Assembly: GCA_002389505.1 (NCBI GenBank)
Contig: DGPA01000020.1
Span: 1-12,050 of the forward strand
From: Halieaceae bacterium UBA4452
GTDB taxonomy: Bacteria > Pseudomonadota > Gammaproteobacteria > Pseudomonadales > Halieaceae
Reading direction: 5' to 3'
Length of the DNA: 12,050 nucleotides
Shown: positions 6,224 through 12,050 of the stretch, one piece after another
Layout: every line of letters starts with the position of its first letter
Position numbering within the stretch: the first letter of the stretch is position 1
Program-made: the position numbers and the translations under genes
Notes under the pieces: generated by a model
What the model saw: only the letters and a program-made list of their open reading frames with translations
Database searches by the model: none
Told to the model about the DNA's origin: nothing

Positions 6224-7417
6224 ATGGCTTGGAACGAACCTGGTGGTGGCGGCAACAAACCTCGTGATCCTTGGGGTGGTAATGATCAAGGACCCCCCGA
6301 TTTGGATGAAGTGTTGAAGAAACTTCAGGAGCGTATTAACGGCCTGTTTGGTGGGGGCTCCCGTGGCTCTGGCACCAACGGTGGCAGCAGTAGTGGCAGC
6401 AGTGGTGGCGGCATGTTTTCTGGCGCGCTCATCAGTGTTATTGGTGCCGGCATACTGACTGTGTGGGCGCTCATGGGCTTTTATCAGCTCGACCAACAAG
6501 AACGAGCCGTGGTACTTCGTTTTGGTCAATTTGCCGGTACCTTACAACCGGGTCTGCAGTGGAATCCACCGCTAATTGACGAAGTCATTACAGTCAATAC
6601 AACGAAAGTCCGAGCGGCTAGCCTGCGTGAAGTCATGCTAACGCAGGACGAAAATATTGTTGAAGTCAATATGTCATTGCAGTACGTCATTGATGATATT
6701 GAAAAATTTGTCCTGCGCGTACGCGATCCAGAAATTTCACTCCAACATGCCGCGCAAAGTGCACTGCGCCATGTGGTGGGTGATACCACCATGGATTTAG
6801 TGCTCACCGAGGGTCGTGCAGTACTGGCGCTAGAGGTGCGAGATCGTCTGCAGGGCTACTTAGACAACTACGGTACAGGTATTCGGGTAGCAAAGATCAA
6901 CATTGATGAATCGAAGCCGCCGACGCAAGTTCAGGGGGCGTTTGATGACGTGATTAAAGCGCGTGAGGATGAAGAGCGAGTAAAAAATGAAGCTCAATCC
7001 TATGCGAACGGTATTGTTCCCGAAGCACGAGGTCGGGCTCAGCGTATGATGGAAGAATCCAATGCCTATCGTGAGCAGGTGTTGGCAACGGCTGAAGGTG
7101 AGGCCGACCGCTTTAAGCGGTTACTGGCAGAATATCAAAAGGCCCCAGAGGTCACTCGGGAACGTTTGTATCTCGACGCTATGCAGGTCGTTATGGGCAA
7201 TACCAGTAAAGTCTTGGTAGATGTCGAGGGCGGTAACAACGTGATGTACCTGCCCCTCGATAAGCTAGTCTCCCAAGGCGGCAATCTCCGGCAGTCGGCA
7301 ACAGGCAGTAGCCGCACAGGCTTAAGCGAGAGTGCACTGCGTCAAATTACTGAGCGAGTGACCGAACAGTTGCGTCGGGAAATGAACAACGACAATGTAA
7401 GAGGAGGAGGTCGCTAA
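6224..7417 (+). CDS. hflK: HflK, SPFH/prohibitin-family modulator of FtsH protease
   Basis: Inner-membrane protein that pairs with HflC to form a large periplasmic cage around the FtsH protease. The N terminus is the typical MAWNEPGGGG start, rich in Gly, Pro and Asp, with a short amphipathic stretch (DLDEVLKKLQERING, 26-40) and a Gly/Ser spacer (43-63). One transmembrane helix follows at about 66-86, giving an N-in, C-out topology. The SPFH domain begins at LDQQERAVVLRFG and runs to about 280, followed by a charged helical region (about 250-310) and a tail after the conserved YLPLDKL. The length of 397 aa is normal (E. coli 419). AAGGA at 6212-6216 is seven bases before ATG. The stop codon shares one base with hflC, so the partners are made in coupled fashion. 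Confidence 0.97.
   Translation: MAWNEPGGGGNKPRDPWGGNDQGPPDLDEVLKKLQERINGLFGGGSRGSGTNGGSSSGSSGGGMFSGALISVIGAGILTVWALMGFYQLDQQERAVVLRFGQFAGTLQPGLQWNPPLIDEVITVNTTKVRAASLREVMLTQDENIVEVNMSLQYVIDDIEKFVLRVRDPEISLQHAAQSALRHVVGDTTMDLVLTEGRAVLALEVRDRLQGYLDNYGTGIRVAKINIDESKPPTQVQGAFDDVIKAREDEERVKNEAQSYANGIVPEARGRAQRMMEESNAYREQVLATAEGEADRFKRLLAEYQKAPEVTRERLYLDAMQVVMGNTSKVLVDVEGGNNVMYLPLDKLVSQGGNLRQSATGSSRTGLSESALRQITERVTEQLRREMNNDNVRGGGR
7405..7411 (+). promoter_or_regulatory. Strong ribosome binding site of hflC
   Basis: AGGAGGT lies inside the last codons of hflK, five bases before the hflC ATG, and an additional overlapping GAGGAGG copy precedes it. It is a near-perfect anti-16S match and the strongest in the window. 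It fixes the hflC start at ATG 7417 and, with the TAATG junction, suggests efficient reinitiation so that HflC is made at least equally with HflK. Confidence 0.8.
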
Positions 7418-8292
7418 TGAACCCAAAGAAGATGTGGGGTGGCTTGCTGGTAATCCTGTTAGTCATTGTTGCCAGTAATGCCATTTTTGTTATTCGCGAA
7501 ACCGAGCGCGGTGTCCTGTTGAAGTTTGGTGAGGTTGTCAATCCTAATCTTATGCCGGGCCTGCACGTCAAAGTGCCGTTTGTTAACAATGTGCGTATTT
7601 TTGATGGCCGTATTCTCACCGTAGACTCGAATCCCGAGCGATTTTTTACTCAGGAGAAAAAAGCGTTAATCGTCGATTCTTACGCGAAGTTTCGGGTCAA
7701 AGACACCAAGAAATTTTATACGGCTACCAATGGTGAAGAGGCGCGCGCGGCAGGGCTTCTCGCTCAGAGAATCAATGACGGATTGCGCAACGAAGTGGCT
7801 GCCCGGACTGTCCAGGAAGTGGTCTCTGGTGAGCGCGATGAGTTAATGGATGCCATTACCCAGCGCCTGTCAAAAGTGGCTAATATTGAGCTGGGTGTAG
7901 AGGTTATCGATGTGCGGGTCAAGAAAATTGACCTGCCACCGGACGTGTCCGACTCAGTCTACCGTCGTATGAATGCCGAGCGAGAGAAAGAGGCGCGGGA
8001 ATTGCGCTCCCAAGGTCAAGAACTGGCGGAAGGTATTCGTGCCGCGGCCGACCGAGAGGTGACTGTTCTTGAGGCTAACGCGTTTAGAGAGGCAGAGATT
8101 ATTCGTGGTGACGGCGACGCTAATGCGACCAAGGTCTATGCCGAAGCGTATAATCAGGACCCAGAATTCTATTCTTTTGTGCGCAGTTTGCGGGCCTATC
8201 AAGAGACTTTCTCGGGCGGTGGCGACATCATGCTGGTGGAACCCGACAGTCAGTTCTTCCAGTATTTGCGGGACCCGAGGGCGGGCCAATAA
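7417..8292 (+). CDS. hflC: HflC, SPFH/prohibitin-family modulator of FtsH protease
   Basis: Partner of HflK in the membrane complex that encloses FtsH and tunes its proteolysis. A single transmembrane helix lies at about 7-26 (WGGLLVILLVIVASNAIFVI), immediately followed by the family signature RETERGVLLKFGEVV. The SPFH domain continues with the conserved PGLHVKVPFVNNVRIFDGRIL and VDSYAKFRVKD. A long charged alpha-helical region follows (about 180-245, many Arg, Glu and Ala), then the conserved end EFYSFVRSLRAYQETF and DSQFFQYLRDP. Length 291 aa is slightly below E. coli HflC (334), the difference lying in the insert between these segments. Translation is coupled to hflK by a shared base. A 257-nt gap separates it from hisZ. 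Confidence 0.97.
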   Translation: MNPKKMWGGLLVILLVIVASNAIFVIRETERGVLLKFGEVVNPNLMPGLHVKVPFVNNVRIFDGRILTVDSNPERFFTQEKKALIVDSYAKFRVKDTKKFYTATNGEEARAAGLLAQRINDGLRNEVAARTVQEVVSGERDELMDAITQRLSKVANIELGVEVIDVRVKKIDLPPDVSDSVYRRMNAEREKEARELRSQGQELAEGIRAAADREVTVLEANAFREAEIIRGDGDANATKVYAEAYNQDPEFYSFVRSLRAYQETFSGGGDIMLVEPDSQFFQYLRDPRAGQ

Positions 8293-8340
8293 GGTGACTT
8301 GGGCGCCACTGCGCCAGCGTGAAATCAAGACGCTAGCAAG

Positions 8341-8362
8341 ACGGTTGGTGCTCACCAGCCGT
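8341..8362 (+). terminator. Strong inverted repeat downstream of hflC, no U-tract
   Basis: ACGGTTGGT and ACCAGCCGT pair across the four-base loop GCTC as a nine-pair RNA stem with one G-U pair. It lies 48 nt after the hflC stop. A smaller hairpin (GGCGC-CACT-GCGCC, 8302-8315) precedes it. The bases that follow (TTAATGC) are not a run of T, so a classical rho-independent terminator is not supported. It may protect the hflC 3' end from exonucleases, or act as a weak or factor-assisted terminator. Confidence 0.35.
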
Positions 8363-8428
8363 TAATGCTAACCCCTGATAACCGGCACGCTGGCCATCGT
8401 GGCTCGAAGGTACGGTAGAGGGTGCCTG

Positions 8429-8560
8429 ATGAGTCATTGGATGACAGGCTTGCTGAGTTCAGTGATGGGCGAACTGCGGTGTCCGATTGGCTGTGATAAA
8501 CTGGTGGCACCGTTCGTTGCTTCATTGACTACTGGTCCAAAGACATTTCATGACTTCTGA
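8429..8560 (+). CDS. Candidate 43-aa leader reading frame overlapping the hisZ start
   Basis: Unrecognised small reading frame beginning MSHWMTGLL and ending KTFHDF, with a CPIGC pair of cysteines (C18, C22). AGAGGG (8417-8422) lies six bases before its ATG, a good ribosome binding site. Its TGA (8558-8560) falls 11 bases inside hisZ, which has no visible ribosome binding site of its own. This could mean that its translation is what delivers ribosomes to hisZ. It contains only two histidines, so it is not a classical his leader peptide. A candidate extended -10 (TGTGATAAA, 8492-8500) inside it would, if active, make a transcript lacking its start. No homology is claimed; it may be chance. Confidence 0.25.
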   Translation: MSHWMTGLLSSVMGELRCPIGCDKLVAPFVASLTTGPKTFHDF

Positions 8561-9722
8561 CAAGCGCTGGCTATTACCCGATGGCATTGATGAGCTCTTG
8601 CCCGACAGGGCGAGCGCGGTTGAGAGCATGCGCCGCCGGCTGCTCGATGAATGTGCTCATTGGGGCTTTCAATTTGTTATTCCTCCACTGGTTGAATTTA
8701 CTGATTCCTTATTAGTGGGTTTGGGCGCTGATCTTGACATACTCACCTGCCAGTTCGCCGACCGTTTGAGCGGCCGTATGCTGGGTGTCCGGGCCGACAT
8801 GACCCCCCAAGCTGCCCGTATTGATGCGCACAGTTTAGGTGAGGACGGGGTAACTCGACTCTGTTATGCGGGCTCCACGCTTCATAGTACGCCACAGTCA
8901 ATAGTGGCTGGCCGCTCTCCTATTCAGCTGGGCGCTGAAATTTACGGGTGTGCGGATGTCAGTGCAGACCTCGAAACCATTGATCTCATGCTGGCCTTAG
9001 TGTCTCAGGCGGCCGGAGAGGATCGTGCCATCACCTTAGATATTGGTCATGTCGGTGTCTACGAAGCCTTGTTGACCGAACTGGATACCACGTCCAATAG
9101 CGGTGAGGCAGTATTTGACGCTCTGCAGCGTAAATCGCTCCCCGATCTTGATGCTGCCATCGGTGATTTATCTGCGCCTCTCGCCGCCTCACTACGCGCG
9201 CTCACTGAGTTGCACGGTGCCCAAGATGTGCTGCCACGGGCGCGTACTCTGGTCGCGGATTTACCGAGTGCTCTACAAGCGGTGGAAGAGGTACAGACAG
9301 TCGTCAGCGCCGTTGAGCGTGCCCACCCCAAAGTCGCTATTTATATCGACCTTGCGGAGCTGCGTGGTTTTCAGTATCACACTGGCTTGGTCTTTGCCGC
9401 TTATATCGACGGCGTGGGTGCTGCAGTAGCGAAGGGTGGACGGTATGACAACGTCGGTGCTGTTTTTGGTCGTGCACGGCCTGCAACTGGCTTTGCCTGC
9501 GATTTAAAAGCCCTCACCGACGCTGCTGCTGAGGGTGTGCTTAGTCCACGTCGAGTGATATCGGCGCCAGCCTTGTTTAGCGCAGATCTTGAATCACAGG
9601 TCAATCAATTGCGCCAAGCAGGCTGCATTGTTATTAGAGCGCACGACGCTGAGCACCATGCTCGCTGTCGTGAGCAATTGATCAAGCGTGGCACTGACTG
9701 GGTCTGTGAGCCGCTGGGGTAA
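8550..9722 (+). CDS. hisZ: HisZ, regulatory subunit of ATP phosphoribosyltransferase
   Basis: Histidyl-tRNA synthetase paralogue without aminoacylation activity. It forms a hetero-octamer with short-form HisG, enabling the first step of histidine synthesis and conferring feedback control. The class II synthetase-like core begins WLLPDGIDELLP and shows motif 2-like GVRADMTPQAARIDAH (around R81-Q87), the histidyl signature ELRGFQYHTG (270-279) and motif 3-like KGGRYDN (295-301), with RPATGFACDL near the C-terminal part. It lacks the anticodon-binding domain of true HisRS, and 390 aa is the usual HisZ length. ATG 8550 gives the standard N terminus, but no Shine-Dalgarno sequence precedes it. It sits 11 nt before purA, a pairing conserved in pseudomonads and relatives. 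Confidence 0.95.
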   Translation: MTSDKRWLLPDGIDELLPDRASAVESMRRRLLDECAHWGFQFVIPPLVEFTDSLLVGLGADLDILTCQFADRLSGRMLGVRADMTPQAARIDAHSLGEDGVTRLCYAGSTLHSTPQSIVAGRSPIQLGAEIYGCADVSADLETIDLMLALVSQAAGEDRAITLDIGHVGVYEALLTELDTTSNSGEAVFDALQRKSLPDLDAAIGDLSAPLAASLRALTELHGAQDVLPRARTLVADLPSALQAVEEVQTVVSAVERAHPKVAIYIDLAELRGFQYHTGLVFAAYIDGVGAAVAKGGRYDNVGAVFGRARPATGFACDLKALTDAAAEGVLSPRRVISAPALFSADLESQVNQLRQAGCIVIRAHDAEHHARCREQLIKRGTDWVCEPLG

Positions 9723-9733
9723 CTGGAGTTGTA

Positions 9734-11026
9734 ATGAGTAAGAATGTGGTTGTACTCGGGACCCAGTGGGGTGACGAGGGCAAGGGTAAGATCGTCGATC
9801 TGCTGACTGAGCAGGCCAATGCGGTGGTGCGCTTCCAAGGTGGCCATAATGCCGGCCACACGCTGGTTATCAATGGCGAAAAAACAGTATTGCATGTTAT
9901 TCCCTCGGGTATTTTGCACGCGGGCGTCGAGTGTTTGATCGGCAATGGTGTAGTGCTATCGCCGCCAGCGCTGCTTAAGGAAATCGCTGAATTAGAGGCG
10001 CGCAATGTCCCGGTTCGTGAGCGCCTGACCATTTCTGCAGCTTGCCCATTAATCTTGCCTTACCACGTTGCCCTCGATAAGGCGAGGGAGCATCGGCGTG
10101 GCGAGAAAAAAATTGGTACAACAGGCCGAGGCATCGGACCGGCCTATGAAGACAAGGTGGCGAGGCGAGGTTTGCGCGTAGGCGACTTGCGTAACCCCAG
10201 TCATTTTGAGACCACCTTACGTGAGGTCTTGGACTATCATAACCACGCACTGGTTCACTACTACGGGGTAGAGGCTTTAGATCCCGCGCAGGTCCTCGAC
10301 GAGGCCCGGCGCGAAGGCGAGCAGCTGTTGCCGATGATGGGCGATGTCACGGCCATTTTACACGCTCATCGGCAAACCAATGCCTGCATTATGTTTGAGG
10401 GAGCTCAAGGCTCTCTGCTCGATATTGACCATGGGACGTATCCCTACGTCACTAGCTCTAATACTACCGCCGGCGGCACCGCGACTGGCTCGGGTTTTGG
10501 ACCCTTATATCTAGACTATGTACTAGGTATCACTAAGGCGTACACCACGCGGGTGGGCTCGGGTCCGTTTCCTACAGAGCTATTTGATGATGTCGGTCAG
10601 CATTTAGCCAAGCGCGGCCATGAGTTTGGGGCCACTACGGGACGTGCCCGTCGTTGTGGGTGGTTCGACGCTGTGGCACTGCGCACCGCCGTGCATATTA
10701 ATTCGGTATCCGGGGTGTGCCTGACCAAGCTCGATGTGCTCGATGGTTTGGACAGCATAGCTATTTGTATCGGCTATCAGGATGCCAACGGTGCCAGTAT
10801 CTCTAATCCCATCGATGCGGGCGACTACGATGCGCTCATCCCCGTGTATGAGCGAATGCCAGGTTGGTCTGAATCAACGGCAGGTGTTCGATCGATTGAT
10901 GAATTACCCGTCAATGCTCGGGCATATATCAATCGAATTGAGGCTTTGGTAGGGGCGCCTATTGATATTATTTCCACTGGACCAGATCGTGAAGAAACGA
11001 TTGTCTTACACAATCCCTTCGGTTAA
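9734..11026 (+). CDS. purA: PurA, adenylosuccinate synthetase
   Basis: GTP-dependent condensation of IMP with aspartate to adenylosuccinate, the committed step to AMP, in the cytoplasm. The N terminus carries the glycine-rich loop GTQWGDEGKGK with catalytic D14, and GGHNAGHTL with catalytic H42. Further signatures are the IMP-binding GTTGRGIGPAYEDK, FEGAQGSLLDIDHGTYPYVTSS, the arginine-rich GATTGRARRCGW, the guanine-recognition TKLDVLDGLD and the C-terminal STGPDREETI. Length 430 aa is standard (E. coli 432). GGAG (9725-9728) is five bases before ATG 9734. The gene follows hisZ closely, and no terminator is visible before the next gene six bases downstream, so all three are probably cotranscribed. 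Confidence 0.98.
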   Translation: MSKNVVVLGTQWGDEGKGKIVDLLTEQANAVVRFQGGHNAGHTLVINGEKTVLHVIPSGILHAGVECLIGNGVVLSPPALLKEIAELEARNVPVRERLTISAACPLILPYHVALDKAREHRRGEKKIGTTGRGIGPAYEDKVARRGLRVGDLRNPSHFETTLREVLDYHNHALVHYYGVEALDPAQVLDEARREGEQLLPMMGDVTAILHAHRQTNACIMFEGAQGSLLDIDHGTYPYVTSSNTTAGGTATGSGFGPLYLDYVLGITKAYTTRVGSGPFPTELFDDVGQHLAKRGHEFGATTGRARRCGWFDAVALRTAVHINSVSGVCLTKLDVLDGLDSIAICIGYQDANGASISNPIDAGDYDALIPVYERMPGWSESTAGVRSIDELPVNARAYINRIEALVGAPIDIISTGPDREETIVLHNPFG

Positions 11027-11032
11027 GCCGCT

Positions 11033-11794
11033 ATGCTGGTGCTGAGTAAGATCCTGGCATTGCTGGTGTACCCTCTATCGTTGGGGCTGCTGTTACTACT
11101 CATCTCGCTACTCAGTTCGATGCGCGGCTTGCGCGGCTTTGCCTGGCTTATGGCGCTGATGGCATTTCTGGTCTTGTATATTCCCTCCACAGAGTTTGGC
11201 TCAAGTGGGTTAGTGACTCCCCTGGAGGGGCGCCACCCCGCATTTACCCCCGAAGAATTACCTAACGCCGATGTCATTGTGCTGCTCGGTGGCGCTACCG
11301 ATGGTGAGTCGCGCTTTGGTAACGGCGCAGATTTAAATAACGCCGCCGATCGCGTGTTCATGGCGGCTGAACTGTATAACGCTGGGAAAGCGCCGGCTAT
11401 ACTCATCTCGGGAGGCTCTCAACCGCCAAATCGACCCGAGGCGGAATTACTGGCGGCTAAGCTAGAGGTGCTGAAAATCCCCCGTTCAGCATTAATGCTG
11501 GAGTCGAAGAGCCGCACCACCCATGACAATGCGGTCTATTCGGCTAAGCTATTGAAGCAGGCCGGGCATCAGCATATTCTGCTAGTGACCAGTGGTGTCC
11601 ACATGCGCCGCGCCTTGACACTGTTTGAACAGCAGGGTTTGCAAGTGACGGCGGCGGCCACTGACCATCAATTGCTAAAATTTGATCCACTCGTCCCGGG
11701 CTGGTTGCCGACCTACAGCCGACTAGCCCGATCGAGCCGCGCTTTGCACGAAACGGTGGGTTATTGGGTTTATGAACTGACGGGCAAGATTTAG
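11033..11794 (+). CDS. ElyC/SanA/YdcF-family (DUF218) membrane protein
   Basis: Inner-membrane protein with a periplasmic DUF218 domain; E. coli ElyC of this family affects envelope biogenesis and undecaprenyl-phosphate use, but the molecular activity is unsettled. Two hydrophobic helices are visible, about 4-28 (LALLVYPLSLGLLLLLIS) and 35-51 (GFAWLMALMAFLVLYI). The DUF218 core follows: DVIVLLGG (80-87), AILISGGSQ (122-130), SRTTHDNAVYSAKLL (160-174) and LLVTSGVHMRRALTLFEQQG (183-202). The ElyC-like end, SSRALHETVGYWVYELTGK, is also present. Length 253 aa is close to ElyC (259). The start has no clear ribosome binding site and lies six bases after purA, suggesting coupling. A terminator overlaps the stop codon. 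ElyC is the closest named relative I can suggest; orthology is not certain, so no symbol is given. Confidence 0.88.
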   Translation: MLVLSKILALLVYPLSLGLLLLLISLLSSMRGLRGFAWLMALMAFLVLYIPSTEFGSSGLVTPLEGRHPAFTPEELPNADVIVLLGGATDGESRFGNGADLNNAADRVFMAAELYNAGKAPAILISGGSQPPNRPEAELLAAKLEVLKIPRSALMLESKSRTTHDNAVYSAKLLKQAGHQHILLVTSGVHMRRALTLFEQQGLQVTAAATDHQLLKFDPLVPGWLPTYSRLARSSRALHETVGYWVYELTGKI

Positions 11795-11814
11795 CTCACC
11801 CGTCAGATCTTTTC
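11777..11814 (+). terminator. Rho-independent terminator spanning the stop of the ElyC-like gene
   Basis: CTGACGGG (11777-11784) pairs perfectly with CCCGTCAG (11799-11806) across a 14-base loop that contains the TAG stop codon (11792-11794). ATCTTTTC follows, giving a short T-rich tract. This is the natural end of the plus-strand operon. On the minus strand the same stem is followed by TTCATAAAC, with no T-run, so it is probably not an efficient terminator for the convergent regulator. Confidence 0.6.
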
Positions 11815-11837
11815 TATGACGTTTCTTGTCGCTGTCT

Positions 11838-12050
11838 TTAGATATAGCTGAGCTTGACGTCGCTATAGTTGTTACCGGTCCAACGTTTGAATGCTCGATA
11901 AAAACTGTTAACCTCCGCATACCCTAAATCCCAAGCCAGAGTTTTACCCGGCACCCAGGCCTTGGCTAGCTGTTTCTCACAGCGATACTGACGCGCCAAA
12001 TCAAGCAGTTCTTGATAGTGCATTCGATTTGCACGTAGACGACGCCGCAG
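11838..12050 (-). CDS. AraC-family transcriptional regulator (C-terminal part only)
   Basis: The last 70 codons of a minus-strand gene are present, ending at TAA (complement of 11838-11840); the gene continues past the right edge. The fragment opens with LRRRLRAN, followed by MHYQELLDLARQYRCEKQLA and then LGYAEVNSFYRAFKRWTG. These are the hallmarks of the AraC/XylS DNA-binding domain: end of the first helix-turn-helix region, connecting helix, and second helix-turn-helix with the FxRAFKRWTG signature. The sensing domain and ligand cannot be judged because they lie outside the window. It is convergent with the purA-side operon, with 43 bases between stop codons, and is likely an independent unit. 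The internal ATG at 12023 is not the real start. Confidence 0.85.
   Translation of the reverse strand: MRRRLRANRMHYQELLDLARQYRCEKQLAKAWVPGKTLAWDLGYAEVNSFYRAFKRWTGNNYSDVKLSYI

Noticed and set aside
6360..6413. Repetitive GGTGGCAGCAG-type sequence in hflK
   Set aside because: It encodes the Gly/Ser-rich spacer normal for HflK N termini, not a separate DNA repeat element.
7954..8355. 133-codon minus-strand reading frame opposite the end of hflC
   Set aside because: It overlaps conserved hflC sequence almost entirely, has no recognisable motif or ribosome binding site, and its composition follows from the hflC codons.
8294..8365. 23-codon GTG frame starting right after the hflC stop
   Set aside because: Very short, no ribosome binding site, and it runs through the strong inverted repeat; chance is the simpler explanation.
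8550..9722. Histidyl-tRNA synthetase (hisS)
   Set aside because: The class II core is present but there is no anticodon-binding domain, and the position before purA is that of hisZ.
1..12050. A defence system, mobile element, CRISPR array or tRNA gene
   Set aside because: Every long frame belongs to a conserved housekeeping family, the gaps are short, and no direct-repeat array, terminal inverted repeat, transposase motif or tRNA-like cloverleaf was seen on either strand.

Overview
The window carries a conserved gammaproteobacterial housekeeping cluster on the plus strand, in the order tsaE (3' end), amiB, mutL, miaA, hfq, hflX, hflK, hflC, hisZ, purA, followed by an ElyC/YdcF-type envelope gene. 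A convergent AraC-family regulator (3' end only) occupies the right edge. The gene order tsaE-amiB-mutL-miaA-hfq-hflX-hflK-hflC is the classical enterobacterial/pseudomonad superoperon. The insertion of hisZ between hflC and purA is the arrangement of Pseudomonas-like and marine gammaproteobacteria, not of enterics. Together with an endonuclease-type MutL and a short-tailed Hfq, this suggests an aquatic gammaproteobacterium, possibly Halieaceae or another Cellvibrionales lineage. That placement is inference from protein character, not a search result.

Layout. Positions 1-119 hold the end of tsaE (tRNA t6A synthesis). AmiB (peptidoglycan amidase, 264-1640), MutL (mismatch repair, 1640-3457) and MiaA (tRNA i6A37 synthesis, 3457-4467) follow with one-base stop/start overlaps (TAATG, TAGTG), so they are probably translationally coupled. 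A 102-nt gap with a good -10 box and a 17-bp dyad leads to hfq (4570-4824). HflX (4876-6153) has no ATG start. A gap of 70 nt before hflK holds a sigma32-like promoter candidate. HflK and HflC (6224-8292) share a TAATG junction behind a very strong ribosome binding site. The 257-nt hflC-hisZ gap lacks the DUF2065 (YjeT-type) gene often found there. It contains a perfect hairpin and a 43-codon reading frame with a good ribosome binding site that runs into the start of hisZ. HisZ (8550-9722) and PurA (9734-11026) are followed after 6 nt by the membrane-anchored ElyC-like protein (11033-11794). A rho-independent terminator spans the stop codon of that last gene and appears to end the operon.

How the genes fit together. 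The cluster joins tRNA modification (tsaE, miaA), RNA-based regulation (hfq), ribosome rescue (hflX), control of the FtsH protease (hflK, hflC), cell-wall cleavage (amiB, elyC-like), genome maintenance (mutL) and histidine/purine biosynthesis (hisZ, purA). I see no CRISPR array, transposon, prophage, tRNA or rRNA gene, and no clear accessory island. The features worth a second look are regulatory or small: the hflK promoter, the dyad before hfq, the small reading frame before hisZ, a shortened loop in MiaA, and the small reading frame after tsaE.
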